A DNA stretch of 64,000 nucleotides from assembly GCA_023053685.1 (NCBI GenBank), contig JALIGW010000002.1, positions 256,050,846 through 256,114,845 on the forward strand. The letters run 5' to 3'. The notes beneath the pieces were generated by a model. It ran no database searches. It saw nothing but the letters and a program-made list of their open reading frames with translations, and was not told where the DNA came from. The stretch comes from Diadophis punctatus similis. Lineage: Eukaryota > Chordata > Lepidosauria > Squamata > Dipsadidae. This document shows, in pieces, positions 42,859-53,458 of this stretch. How positions within the stretch are numbered: position 1 is the stretch's first letter; each line of letters starts with the position of its first letter. A program made the position numbers and the translations under genes.

Positions 42859-44006
42859 TTAAATGGCTTTTCCCGTGTGGATCATCTTATGGGAAGTAAG
42901 TCTACTGATACGAGCAAAGGTTTTTCCACACTCTATGCATTTATATGGTTTCTCCCCTGTGTGTATCATCTTATGTAAATTAAGTGTACTGCTATGAGCA
43001 AAGTTCTTTCCACAATCCATACATTTATATGGTTTCTCCCCTGAGTGGATCCTGTTATGGACAATAAGTTGCCCGTTTCTTCTAAAACATTTCCCACATT
43101 CCATGCATTTAAATCGTTTCTCTCCTGTGTGGAGCTTTTTGTGGGTACTAAGTCCACCACTATGAGCAAAGGTCTTTCCACACTCCAGGCATTTAAATGG
43201 TTTCTCTCCTGTTTGGAGCTCTTTGTGGATAGTATGTCCACTACTATAAGCAAAGGTCTTTTCATACTCCATGCCTTTAAATGGCTTTTCCTTCGTGTGG
43301 ATCATCTTATGGGAAGTAAGTGTACTGCTATGAGCAAATGTCTTTCCACACTCTATGCATTTATATGGTTTCTCCCCTGTGTGGATCCTGTTATGGATAG
43401 TAAGTTGCTTCCTTTTTCTAAAACATTTTCCACATTCTATGCATTTAAATGGTTTCTCTCCTGTGTGGATCTGTTTGTGATATTTAAGTCTACTGTCAAG
43501 AGTAAAAGTCTTCCCACACTCCATGCATTTATACGGCTTCTCCCCTGTGTGGATCATCTTATGGGCAATAAGATTACGTTTTTCAGCCAATGTCTTTCCA
43601 CACTCCATGCATTTATATAGTTTCTCTTTTGTGTCAATCACTTTCTGAGATTTAAGGAAGGTGTTCTCAAGAAAAAGAATGAATGACCTATTGTAATTTT
43701 GTCCGTTGTGTCCTCTTATAGCATCTTTTCCTTTCTTTTGGGTTAAATAGTGTTCATTTACTTGTACTTTAGTATTGATTAGCGTCAAACCTTTCCCAGT
43801 ATATTTTTTCCTTATTTTCTCCTCTTGGGCAAGAAAGTCTTGCATCGCAGCATCAGTGGAAGATGAGCTTTCCTGATTCCAATTCTTTGACTGGTTTCTC
43901 TCAGGGCTTTCGAATTGCATTCGAATTCCAAACTTCTCCGTTGCATCTTTAGCATTGATCACTTGGAACATTTCACAGGCATCTTGATTCTCCTGCCCAT
44001 TATTAC
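42859..44006 (-). CDS. Terminal zinc-finger exon, unit D (truncated, 9 fingers)
   Basis: The exon is open from the acceptor at 44007 to a stop at 42861-42859. A 2-nt deletion in the ninth TGEKP linker turns it into HTGKAI-stop. Joined with exons 49109-48696, 48435-48321, 47625-47558 and 46841-46712 it gives 624 aa. Finger 1 has Leu for the core Phe (CMECGKTLAEKRNL). Finger 5 has lost both Cys, its core Leu and a His ([19 protein letters not shown], then ELQ). The others look functional. The stop is in the last exon, so the mRNA should escape nonsense-mediated decay. Either a shortened protein or an early pseudogene. Confidence 0.85.
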
Positions 44007-44264
44007 CTTCAAATCAAAAGGGAAATGAAAATGATAACAAGGTTAGAGATAAAGATCCAAGTATAGAAAGTCAAGTGAATTTTCTTCTGAATTTCTCCGA
44101 CATTCCATTAGATTGTATGTTTGCATGCTTATAGGGGTGTGATATAGACATGATGATTTCTATATTCCTGAGTCATGAAAGCTTTGAAAATATCTAGAAA
44201 ACATATCTTTCTTTACAATTATCATAGTGTATATGCAAATATCACTAAGAGTCAGCTTTGAGTT

Positions 44265-45022
44265 AAGTAATAGAATAGAATAACAGAGTTGGAAGGGAAC
44301 TTGGAGGTCTTCTAGTCCAACCCTCTGCTTAGGCAGGAAACCCTACACCACTTCAGACAAATGGTTATCCAACATCTTCTTTAAAACTTCCAGTGTTGGA
44401 GCATTCACAACTTCTGGAGGCAAAATGTTCCACTGATTAATTGTTCTAACTGTCAGGAAATGTCTCCTTATTTCTAAGTTGCTTCTCTCCTTTCCACCCA
44501 TTACTTCTTGTCCTACCCTCAGGTGCTTTGGAGAATAGCTTGACTCCCTCTTCTTTGTGGCAGCCCCCGTGATATTGCAACACTGCTATCAGGTCACCCC
44601 AAGTCCTTTTTTTCATTAAACTAGACATACCCAGTTCTTGCAATCGTTCTTCATATGTTTTAGTCTCCAGTCCCCTAATCAGTTCTTTGTACTCTTTCTG
44701 GAGTCTCAACATCCTTTTTACATTGTGGCGACCAAAATTGAATGCAGTATTCCAAGCGTGGCCTTACCAAGGCATTATAAAGTGGTATTAACACTTCACG
44801 TGATCTTGATTCTATCCCTCTGTTAATGCAGCCTAAAACTGTGTTGGCTTTTTTGGCAGCTGCTGCACACTGCTGGCTCATATTTAAACGGTTGCCCACT
44901 AGGACTCCAAGATCCCTCTCACAGGTACTTCTATTGAGCAAGGTACCACATATACTGTACCTGTGCATTTTGTTTTACTTGCTTAAACGTGGAAGCTTAC
45001 TTTTTTCACCACTGAATTTTAT
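44265..45022 (-). repeat. CR1 LINE insertion shared by units D and E
   Basis: Starts with an AATAG tail and cagagttggaagggaact, then runs through the CR1 3' UTR and reverse-transcriptase C-terminus (HRYSICGTLLN, CERDLGVLV, LIPLYNALVRPRLEYC in the shadow frames). It sits between gagttaagta and ataatcaggggaaac, which are joined in units B (about 10535) and C (about 28955). Confidence 0.88.
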
Positions 45023-45400
45023 AATAATCAGGGGAAACATCCAAGGAGGAATTAGGAGAAAACTTTAAGATTTATTGGGGTGGGTTAATTTCAGCAGAGA
45101 ACTGTCAGAATTGAAACAATTTTGAAACAAACTCCTTCTTCCCCAATTTCCTTGGAGCAGCTGCTCCACGGGGTCCTTATGCTTGGCGGGAAACCTGCTC
45201 AGCCCGTTCCTTGATTCCAGCAATGAGACTTTGGAGCAAAATCCCTTGCTGAAGCCTCCCATTGGCTTGTAAACGCTTTTCGTGCTGAAACTGGAAAGGT
45301 TGGGAGGCTTCAGGAATGTCTATTTTGCTGCCCCAAAGTCTCATCGGCTGCAAGGGGTCTTTGGTTGGATCTGGTACAGGCATCAGTTCACAGAGAACGG

Positions 45401-45498
45401 AGGCCTAAAGTACTTTAGTGCGAGATCACACGAGACCAGTAGTGCGAGATCTCAGGCTGCAAATCTTGCGTGATCTCGCACTAAAGTACTTTAGGCCT
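45401..45498. repeat. Perfect 29-bp inverted repeat, 40-nt loop
   Basis: Left arm 45401-45429 starts aggcctaaagtactttagtg. Right arm 45470-45498 is its exact reverse complement, ending cactaaagtactttaggcct. Units B and C hold eroded copies at the homologous place. A second, shorter inverted pair (ccagggcaaaa, ttttgccctgg) follows at about 45530-45597. Confidence 0.85.
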
Positions 45499-45783
45499 AT
45501 GTTCTTTTAAGAACTGACAACTGCACAAGATCCAGGGCAAAAGTCTTTGAAAACAAAGAGGCCTTCCCTCTCTTCGCAAAGTATTTTGCCCTGGATCACA
45601 TGCAGGCCTTGATTAGCAGAGAACAGAGGCTTAAAGCACTGTCATGCGAGATCACTTGAGATCAATAGTGCTAGATTTCCCACTACTGGTCTCGCTTATC
45701 TCTCACTACTTTAGGCCACTTTTTTCTACAAATGCACCAAAGTAGGCAAAGGTACCGACGGCTTGCCACATCATCGCAAGGTA

Positions 45784-46102
45784 CCGTATTTTTCGACCAT
45801 AAGACGCATCTAGGTTTAGAGAATGAAACCAAGGGAGAAAAAAGTTTTTGGCCTCCATGCGTCCCGTTTTTGCCCTCCATGGCATCTAGAAGCACTGTGG
45901 AGGACAAAAACAGGCTCATTTTTGGCCTCCCGAACGCCCTGCCACTCCCGTTTTCATCTTCCCTGACACTGGGGAGGGCAAAAACGGGACCCGCTGAGGC
46001 CTTCAGAGGCCAAAAGTGACTTGTTTTTGATCTGCAGAGTGCTCCTAGACGCCAGGAAGGGCAAGGAGGGGAGGAGTGCATCTTATACTCTGAAAAATAC
46101 AG
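45784..46102. mobile_element. TA-target MITE (TATTTTTC ends), unit D
   Basis: 319 bp flanked by TA on both sides. The ends CCGTATTTTTCGACC and (reverse complement) CTGTATTTTTCAGA match. Units B and C have an uninterrupted site near 11415 and 29702 (caaggtaaatcccgg in C). A TA duplication suits the Tc1/mariner superfamily. The interior has several copies of a tttttggcctcc/cccgtttttgccctcc motif. No transposase. Confidence 0.82.
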
Positions 46103-46711
46103 TAAGTCCTGGCGGGGTGGAATGGGGGAATAGCTAGGGTGAATGTTGCAGCAGTTCTGCTGTCATTCGTAAGTGTGAACGACAGCCGTGGTGCTGCAAC
46201 ACTCATAATTTTGGGACTGGTTCTCAAGTACTTGGGGGAGGGCCGGTCATAACTTGGAACATTCGCTGTGAACTGTCGTAACTCAGGGATTACTTGTACC
46301 CTAGGTGCTCTGAGTCACACTACATGAGGCCTTTGTTCTTGAATTGGATTGGGAGGGTACTCTTCCATGGGCTGAGCATGAAAGTTCTGTTCTCACACGA
46401 ATTTTGGAGGTTTCATAGGACAAATGACAACACACTCCTCTCACATGACCTCCAGAGGACATACAAAATCACACCTCATTCTTTTCAGCCTCCACCGATA
46501 AGTTCAAATAAAAATGGAAAAATACAGGTAAGGAATGGCACAGAAAGCATCTAAGCAAAGAGACATTGACTCTACTTCCTTGGAGCACCAGAAGGCCAGA
46601 TCATTTCCTTTTCCCTCCCAGGAGACGATATCTGATTAGTGGTTTTTAAATAAAAAACTAACTATAATCTGTCTTCTTGAACTCTCTGATTGGGGACTAG
46701 AAAACTCTTAC

Positions 46712-46841
46712 CCAGAGAGACCACGTTCCTATGGTTTTCAAGCATGACTTCCGAATGCAGCGCTTTCTGATGAGGATCCAGCTGAGACCATTCCTCATCA
46801 GAGAAAGACACAGCCACCTCCTCGAAGGACACAAGACTCCC
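46712..46841 (-). CDS. KRAB-A box exon, unit D
   Basis: A 130-nt exon, phase 0 to 1, encoding [36 protein letters not shown] and HRNVVSLG. Tyr-Phe-Thr-Glu of B and C reads Ser-Phe-Ser-Asp, but the A-box core and MLEN motif remain. No frameshift here, unlike the finger exon. Confidence 0.91.
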
Positions 46842-46879
46842 CTGAACACAGAAAAAAGAACAGAACAGGAGGATTCGCA

Positions 46880-47420
46880 AGATCTGTTCATCTTCATCAT
46901 TCATTTAGACAAGAGGATAGAAGGGGAACTCATCAAATTTGCAGACAAAATCAAATTGACAGGAATAGCAACACTCTAGAACAGTGGTTCTCAACCTTCC
47001 TAATGCCACGCCCGCCGCCGCACCCCCACCCCGCCCGCCTTTTGGGTTCTTTTACCCTCTGCGCATGCGCAAAGCGTTCTGCACATGCGCAGAGGGTAAA
47101 AGAACCCAAATGGCGGCATCCGGGCAAAGTCTCCCGATCCCTGTGAAAGGGTCGTTCGACCCCCAAAGGGGTCGCGACACCCAGGTTGAGAACCGTTACT
47201 CTAGAAGATAAGCTCGAGATTTAGAAGGATTGACAGATTGGGCCCCATCTAACAAAATGAAATCAAAAGTGAGAAATGTAAGGTTCTACATTTAGGAAAG
47301 AAAAACCAAATGCACAGGCATAGAATACGTGATACATGGCTCAACAGTAGCAAGGGCAACAGGGATCTTGAGTCCTAGTGGAGTCAGCAATATGCTACAG
47401 ACCCCCCCCCCCCAACCAAC
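46880..47420 (+). repeat. Old CR1 LINE in intron, unit D (shortened)
   Basis: Counterpart of 12185-12965, interrupted by the hAT MITE at 46982 and cut short: it jumps from the poly(C) run at 47401 to intron-3 sequence (gtggaagaacacaaaaata) by about 47437. Confidence 0.7.
46982..47198. mobile_element. hAT MITE, 217 bp, with 8-bp target duplication
   Basis: Ends CAGTGGTTCTCAACC and (reverse complement) TAACGGTTCTCAACC, flanked by CTCTAGAA at 46974-46981 and 47199-47206. Units B, C and E have the uninterrupted site (acactccagaagataagc). The interior holds a long inverted repeat, ttgggttcttttaccctctg with its complement around 47040-47110, containing TGCGCATGCGCA. Confidence 0.92.
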
Positions 47421-47557
47421 AGAATCATAGGCTGCATTGTGGAAGAACACAAAAATAATCCAGTCCAAACAACAGGGGAAAATAGAAGGGGAGAGCACTC
47501 TGCACACCCGCTTCACTTCCTGAAGAATAGAAAGGTAATAACTTTTTTCTTTCTTAC

Positions 47558-47625
47558 TTGATTTGGAGGTTCAATCGCTGTTTGATCTCCGTCATAAAAA
47601 CCAGAAAGCTTCATTCTTTGTTTCT
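47558..47625 (-). CDS. Linker exon 3, unit D
   Basis: A 68-nt exon, phase 1 to 0, encoding EKQRMKLSGFYDGDQTAIE then PPNQ. Splice sites as in B and C. Confidence 0.8.
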
Positions 47626-47721
47626 CTGTAAGGAATAAATAATTTCAAAATGCATAATTAACAAAATAGGAGGACGTATTCTATAGAAGAGAAGAGAGAG
47701 AGGTAAGACAGTTGGGCAATC

Positions 47722-48306
47722 AATCCCGTCAACCAAACAATGTCGGCTGGTGGAGCCTAGGGGGAGTTCCTTCTTAGCATTAGCATTAGTACTTAGACTT
47801 ATATACTGCTTCATAGTGCTTTACAGCCCTCTCTAAGTGGTTTACAGAGTTCAGCATATTGCCCCCAACAATCTGGGTCCTCATTTTACCGACCTCAGAA
47901 CGATGGAAGGCTGAGTCAACAGATTTGAACAGCTGAACTGCTGAACTAGCAGTAGCCTGCAGTGCTGCATTTAACCACTGCGCCACCTCGGCTCGCCTCC
48001 TTCTCTGTGGGGGCCCCTGCTCTCTGGAACCAACTCCCCCCAGATATAGGAATTGTGCCCACCTTGCTGGCCTTCCAAAAAGCCGTGAAGACATGGCTCT
48101 TTCGGCAGGCGGGGTTTTGAGACAAATTCATCATGGTCTCCCCTATGTATGTAAGATTTTGTATGCCTTTAAAATGTATTTTAAATTGTTTTAAATTGTA
48201 TTGTTTAGCGGTTCTTCAAATATTGTACGCCGCCCTGAGTCCCCAGGGAGTAGGGCGGCATATAAGAATCCTAAATAAAGTAAAAATAAAATAAAATAAA
48301 TAAAGA
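47722..48306 (+). repeat. L2-like LINE 3' end, unit D copy
   Basis: Same insertion as 13980-14342 in unit B, with a SINE inserted at 47776-47998 inside it. Ends in gccgccctgagtccccaggg and an (AAATAA)-rich tail. Confidence 0.8.
47776..47998 (-). repeat. tRNA-derived SINE nested in L2-like fragment
   Basis: Tail agcattagcattagtac, body ctgcttcatagtgctttaca, head cactgcgccacctcggctc, all on plus as the antisense. ccttct on each side suggests a short target duplication. Absent from the copy in unit B. Confidence 0.85.
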
Positions 48307-48320
48307 AGATCTTCCATTAC

Positions 48321-48435
48321 CTTCTGAGGTGTCCTGATTTTGATCTTCCCAAGGGATCCTCCTGAAAAATAGCTCCTGAGGGGGATTTGATGGGTTCTTC
48401 TTTCCCTCAGGATCTCTGATCTCCACAGTGCAGCA
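48321..48435 (-). CDS. Linker exon 2, unit D
   Basis: A 115-nt exon, phase 0 to 1, encoding CCTVEIRDPEGKKNPSNPPQ then ELFFRRIPWEDQNQDTSE. Cys to Phe relative to the other units; otherwise intact. Confidence 0.8.
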
Positions 48436-48695
48436 CTTCAAATAGGAGGAAAGAAAAAAGAAACAGAATTAATGTACATGATACGAAATAAAGTGGATTC
48501 TTATATTCGGAACACAACCTCAAAGCCCCCAATATCCATCCCTGAGGCTGAGTGAGAAAACAATGGAACAATGTCCTACAAGAATTGGTGGGACATTGCC
48601 ACATATTATGAATGTCAGAGAAGTTTGGGAAGGAGGGGTGAAGTATTCAAACACATTCTCTATTCTTTTGAGCTCCCTGGATTAAAGTGTCTCAC

Positions 48696-49109
48696 CTGCA
48701 ACTGGACCTGTTCTTTCTGCTCCTCTGCCTGGCTAAGGAGGAGGCCTTCCGCCAGGGCCACCACCTGGGAGCTGGTCTCTGCTCCACACTCCCGCACCCA
48801 GCCCTCCATCTCTGGGGGCAGAAGGAACAGGAGCTGCTCCAGAACCACCAGGTCCAGCATCTGGGCTTTGGTGTGCTTTTCTGGTCTCAGCCATCGCCTG
48901 CAAAAGTCATGGAGTCGGCTGCAAAGTCCTCGGGGACCTTCAGCCTCCCAGTATTGCATGAAATGGCAGGGCTGAACTTCTGAGGGGAAGATGGTTTCCT
49001 CCTCCAGGATCTTCTGCCCGGTTCTTGTCCAGAGCTTCCCCCCCTTCTCAGGCTGAGCAGCTGAAGGGCCTTTTCCGGCTCCCTCCTTTCCAAAAGGTTC
49101 TGTCTCCAT
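48696..49109 (-). CDS. SCAN-domain exon, unit D
   Basis: 138 codons from [10 protein letters not shown], with the SCAN box at residues 44-128 intact ([52 protein letters not shown]). Trp of QPWKF reads Cys and Arg of YREAE reads Trp, more change than in other units, which fits relaxed constraint. The exon with 5' UTR is 48696-49295. GTGAGA donor, phase 0. Confidence 0.92.
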
Positions 49110-49180
49110 CCTTTCTCTGTCCTGCAGAGCAACTCCAAATGGGTCCAAGGACTCTTGTGGGTTTCCAGATGCCTTTTCCT

Positions 49181-49192
49181 TTACAGGACCAT
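49181..49192 (-). promoter_or_regulatory. 3-codon uORF in 5' UTR, unit D
   Basis: ATG-GTC-CTG-TAA. The stop codon differs from A, B and C (TGA) but the uORF length is kept. Confidence 0.5.
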
Positions 49193-49698
49193 TTCTAGGG
49201 CCCCAAGATTGATCTCTGCAAGTTATTTCGCTCCCCCCCCCCGCAAGAGAAAATTTTGCCCTGCAAAGACCACAAATGGCTTCGAGTTTCCGTATCTGAG
49301 ATGGAAAGAAAAACAAACGCCAAGAATTAGAAAGTGGAATTCAGCCACTGAACAACCTTCATCCAACCTGCCCCGAGCCCGAAGCGGCTCATCCTAGCAC
49401 AAGGCCGAGGTTCTCCCCCCCCCCCCCCACAGCAGGGCCCGGAAGTAGGGAGCTGGAGAGGCCGCTCCACTTATCTCCCTCTGGAGACAGGATCGGGCCC
49501 TCGGGGAGCCTGGTGCGAATCCTGCCTCCTCCTCGCCCGGCTTCTCTGCTCTCCTGCTGTGCCTCCGCAAGGCCGACCCTCCCCTCCCCCCACTCGGGCT
49601 CTTCCCCGGATCCCCGCCGCCTTCCCGGCATCCCCGCTTCCCCCTGCAGGGAGAGGTTGGCTGGGGAACATGGGACCTGGGAAGAGCCCCCCCCTCAC

Positions 49699-49890
49699 CC
49701 GGGGCACGTCTGGATGCCTCCCGGCAGCCTCTCCCGCAGCCTCTCCACCTCCCGCGGAGCCCCAGGGGTTAAGAAGAGCGAGTACGGCCTCCTAGAGCGG
49801 CAAGCTTTTGTGATGTCATTTGGTTCGCAGCCTCCTCTGGAAAGCCAACCGTGACGTTCCACCTCCAGTGGACCAATGGGGAAGCGCCCG
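49699..49890 (-). promoter_or_regulatory. Proximal promoter and noncoding exon 1, unit D
   Basis: CCAAT box at 49873-49877 (ATTGG on minus), CRE-like TGACATCA at 49818-49811, and a GTGAG donor at 49698-49697. Collinear with A to C up to about 50030, after which D diverges. Confidence 0.62.
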
Positions 49891-50029
49891 ATGTTCCCTT
49901 CTCTTGGCAGAGGGCGCCCCCTGGTGGATTTGGCGCAAAGTGCCAGGATTGTAAAAAGGGCGCGAAAGAGGGGCGCGTCTGAGGGAAAGGGCGAGGGCAG
50001 GGATGATGGGCTTGGGAGTAGGAGGAAAG

Positions 50030-50690
50030 GCCCCTCTCAATGCCTCCCTGCCCGAGAAAGGCCTCGGCGTCCCCAGAGGAGGCACTTTCTCCATCTTCCT
50101 GTCCAGGGAACGTCTGTGGAGATGGAGAAAAAGCTCTCCGGAGGATTTGAACTCGCCTCCCTCGAGAACAGCTGCCCTGTAGGCTCCGCGGAGATTGGAG
50201 GCGGCCAAATCCTGTCAGAAACGTCCGGGCAGTCAGAAGACGAGAACCGGGAGGCTTTCTGGGGAACTCCGGCCTGAAGGGGAGGAAGGTGGGATACAGG
50301 CAAGGAAGCCACAACCAGGAAAATGTTTTGGTTTTTTTTATTGATTTGTCTTTTATTTCTTTAATTCGATACATACGGCTGCCTTTCTCAGATGATTCGT
50401 CTCTGGTGCCCGCGGAAAGAGACTGAGGAGAAAGGAGAAAGAAAAACCGGTTCCACAATGGAGGAAAAGATTGAAATCTTTGGATATTCCAGAGATTTTA
50501 CCTCATAACGAGGCTCCTTCATTGGGAAACGAAGAGGGGAAAATGGCGTCTCATCTCCGGCTGGAGAAAAGGTGGAATTGCAAAACTCAGAAAGGGAGAT
50601 CGTGGAAAAGGAAGAGAAAGCTAACCTACGATGAGGAAAAAAACCATTTTCACATAGGGACTGAGTGGTAAATTCCCCTCCAGAGATGAG
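50030..50690. other. Unit-D-specific upstream block
   Basis: No match to the A-C upstream CR1 fragment. Small plus-strand ORFs (50119-50277, 50471-50671) show no domain. A minus-strand AGTTCAAATCCTCC near 50138 resembles a Pol III B box but no full tRNA or SINE is present. Confidence 0.35.
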
Positions 50691-50808
50691 AGTAGGAAGC
50701 TGAAGCCATTTGGGGAATTGAAGGCGGGGATTCTCCCCCCCCCCCTCCCGCTTCTCTCCCTCAGCGGAACTGTCTCTCCTCCTTCAGGTGAAGTCACAAA
50801 GGACTCTG

Positions 50809-50850
50809 CCCGGAGACCGATGACGCTCAAGCAGAGAGAATTCTCATTGG
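50809..50850 (+). promoter_or_regulatory. X-Y (SXY-like) module, unit D, inverted
   Basis: CCCGGAGACCGATGACGC at 50809-50826, 19 bp, then ATTGG (50846-50850) within tctcattggttctg, now on the plus strand. Flanking sequence (about 50700-50960) is the reverse complement of 7590-7770 and 16900-17060, so a segment was inverted. The ISRE is not preserved here. Confidence 0.5.
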
Positions 50851-51074
50851 TTCTGCTGCTCCTCCCTCTCCCAACTCAAAAGTAGGAGAAAAAGGCTTCC
50901 TCCCCCCCCCAATACAGAACCACGGATTTCTCCTCTGGGGCTGGAAGCATCTGGCCGGGACACCCCCTCTCCCCCTTCATTTCACAGATGAAGATTTCTG
51001 CAGATGATGGAAGAGTTACTGCGCTGGATGATAAAGGGGGAGGCGCACCATATAGCCAGGGAAAACTTGGGGGC

Positions 51075-51140
51075 AGGGGTGAAATTCAGCAGGTTCTGAC
51101 AGGTTCTAGGGAACCCGTAGCAGAAATTTTGAGTAGTCCG
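51075..51140. mobile_element. hAT-like MITE left end
   Basis: Begins CAGGGGTGAAATTCAGCAGG, then caggttctagggaaccc and gaaattttgagtag. Only the left end is recognised. Confidence 0.45.
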
Positions 51141-51227
51141 CTCGGCTCTCTCGTGAAAGTAGCTGCTTCACTTCAGAGGAGAAAAACATGATTTCCCTCC
51201 TCGAAACCTGCGTCTCTCTTATTAATA

Positions 51228-51475
51228 GTAATAGTAACAGAGTTGGAAGGGACCTTGGAAGTCTTCTCGTCCAACCCCCTGCTTAGGCAGGAAACCATAC
51301 ACTACTTCAGACAAATGGTTATCCAACATCTTCTTAAAAACTTCCAGTGTTGGAGCATTCACAACTTCTGGAGGTAAGCCATTCCAGTGATAAATTGTTC
51401 TAACTGTCAGGAAAGCTGTCAGTTCTTGCTGAGAACGTCTGGACAAAGCAGCTCCTTCCGATTTCCCGCCCCTCA
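51228..51475 (-). repeat. CR1 3' fragment
   Basis: AATAGT tail, cagagttggaagggacctt, and about 240 bp of CR1 3' end, with a deletion after aactgtcaggaaagc. Confidence 0.8.
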
Positions 51476-51816
51476 ACCCCAAATGTGAAGGAACCCCCCT
51501 CTTTCTATGGTCAGGAGTCAGGATTCCCCATTTCCTCGAAAACCAGCCCCAAATGGAGATACTGAAATAAAGTTTGGCCGTTTCTCCTCCGCTTTCTGCT
51601 CCTTTCTTTGGATAACTTCTACATCTTCCATCATTTCAAGGTTATCTCTTTCAGCAGAAATATGTATAAAGTAACCTTTTGGAAGAAATTTTGCCATATA
51701 AAAGTGCAGACCTAGAGTGGAATCGTGATGAGTTTATTTTCCAGGAATTTGCACATTTGGGCTGTGGAAAAAGAAGGGCTCCTAAAACAAAAGGCTGCTT
51801 TTTATTATTCTTTATT
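51476..51816. other. D-E spacer
   Basis: Short ORFs only. The end (51780-51816) is a T-rich 3'-end-like sequence. Nothing further recognised. Confidence 0.3.
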
Positions 51817-51830
51817 AAGACTTTCATGGT

Positions 51831-51995
51831 CTTAATAAAAAACATTAAGGGCAAAAGAAAAAGGGGATGGCAGGGAATAAGGTGGCTGGATGGAGTCAGT
51901 GAAGCAGTGAGCTTAACCGGACTGGGGGGCGAGGCCTGGAGGAACATTGTCCATGGGGTCACGATGGGTCGGACAAGACTTCACAACTAACAACA
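51831..51995 (+). mobile_element. Bov-B/RTE-like LINE 3' fragment with 14-bp target duplication
   Basis: 165 bp ending ggtcacgatgggtcggacaa and acttcacaactaacaacaa, typical of Bov-B/RTE 3' ends. The direct repeat AAGACTTTCATGGT at 51817-51830 and 51996-52009 is perfect. Confidence 0.8.
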
Positions 51996-52329
51996 AAGAC
52001 TTTCATGGTATAAAATAGAAAATAAAGGTACAGTAGTAAAATGGAAAAAAAGGGAAGTGGTGGGATAAAGGAGGAAAGGAAAGGAAAATTAAACCTTTTT
52101 TCAGTGCACTAAAATACAAAGTGAAATTACAGCCTCAACATTTTACTTCTACTGGACATTCTTAGTAAATTTAGTACATTTCTGAAATCGTGTTTATTGA
52201 ATGAATAGGAGAAGAGGCTTTCCAGCCATGCTGATGGAAAATCCAAAGGAGGGGGCCCAATAAGGAGCACAATGGAAATTTCCATAACCAGCAAGTCTCC
52301 AGCAAAATTTTCCACAGGCTACCTATCTC

Positions 52330-53458
52330 TAGAATGCCTAGCAACAGCAGAGGTGTTTGCAGAGAAGAGGAGAGCAGCAGCAGGAGAGATCAAGTTACAC
52401 AGCAACAATTCTGCAGACAAGACCGGAGTTTTAAGAAAGCTTGCTTCATTTGTGGAGAGACCAATCATCTGCAGAAAAGCTGTGCACAGAAAAGAAATAT
52501 GCAAGACAAGAAACATTATTTGCAAGGACAGATTGCAGTTGCAAAAGTTTGTTATAATAACAATAGAGACCAATGGTTGATTGACAGTGGGGCTAGTCAA
52601 ACAATTGTTAATAATTCTGACTTATTTTCCAGATTTTTCCCCAGGTAACCATGAAGAAGTGGCCTTAGCAAATGGTCAAAAGACTAAAAACATTGGAAGA
52701 GGTGATGTGCAAATTCCATATTTGGACTCAAGGTTTACTGATGTGTTATGTGTGCCTGAAATGGAGTATAATTTGTTAAGTGTGTCTAGTTTAGACAAGC
52801 AAGGTTTTGAGACCACATTTGTAAATGGGAAGTGTCTCATCAAAAGAAATGGGAATATATGTGCACAGGGCATAAAAGAGGATAATCTTTATGTATTGCA
52901 GGGACAAAACGTCCATTATTCCCAGTTTAAAACTGTAGCAAAACACAATTTGTGTGTTCATCTTCTGCACAGATGGCTTGGTCATGCTAATTTTAAAGTT
53001 GTGCAGCAGATGAAAGAATTTGCAGAAGGGCTAAATTTGAAGGGATGTCAGGCATATCTGGATTGTGGAGTATGCAAAACATCGAAGTCCAAAGCATTCC
53101 CAGTTAGTAAGTTTAGCACAAGACAAACCACAAGAGCTTTGGAACTGGTGCATGCTGATTTAATTGGGCCTATGCAAGCCAGTTTGGGTGGAGCAAAGTA
53201 TGCACTAGTCATTGTTAATGACTACAGTAGGTTTGGGTTTTGCTACTTACTTAAGAGTAAAACAGAGGTGCTACAGCAATTTAAGCAATGGTTAAACTTT
53301 GTAGAAAGAAGGTACAAACCAAAGGTATGTCAGTTACAAACTAACAGAGGTTCTGGATTTATGTCAACGAATTTTCAGCAATGGTTGAGACAATTGGGAA
53401 TAAGACACAGATGCACAAATCCTTACACACCGGGAGAGAACGGAATTGCAGAACGAAG
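52330..53458 (+). mobile_element. Ty1/copia-type retrotransposon gag-pol fragment
   Basis: The order is zinc knuckle CFICGETNHLQKSC (C-X2-C-X4-H-X4-C, near 52440), aspartic protease WLIDSGASQTIV (near 52570), a frameshift at about 52630, the GAG-pre-integrase region with HRWLGH and CGVCKTSK, and an integrase core with HADLIGPM, VNDYSRFGF and GENGIAER. This protease-integrase order before any reverse transcriptase is copia-like. The second catalytic Asp reads Asn (QTNRGSGF). The fragment stops where the LTR-like element begins; reverse transcriptase and RNase H are absent. Inactive. Confidence 0.85.

Noticed and set aside
50138..50165. Pol III B-box-like motif on the minus strand
   Set aside because: No A box at proper spacing and no SINE body; probably chance.
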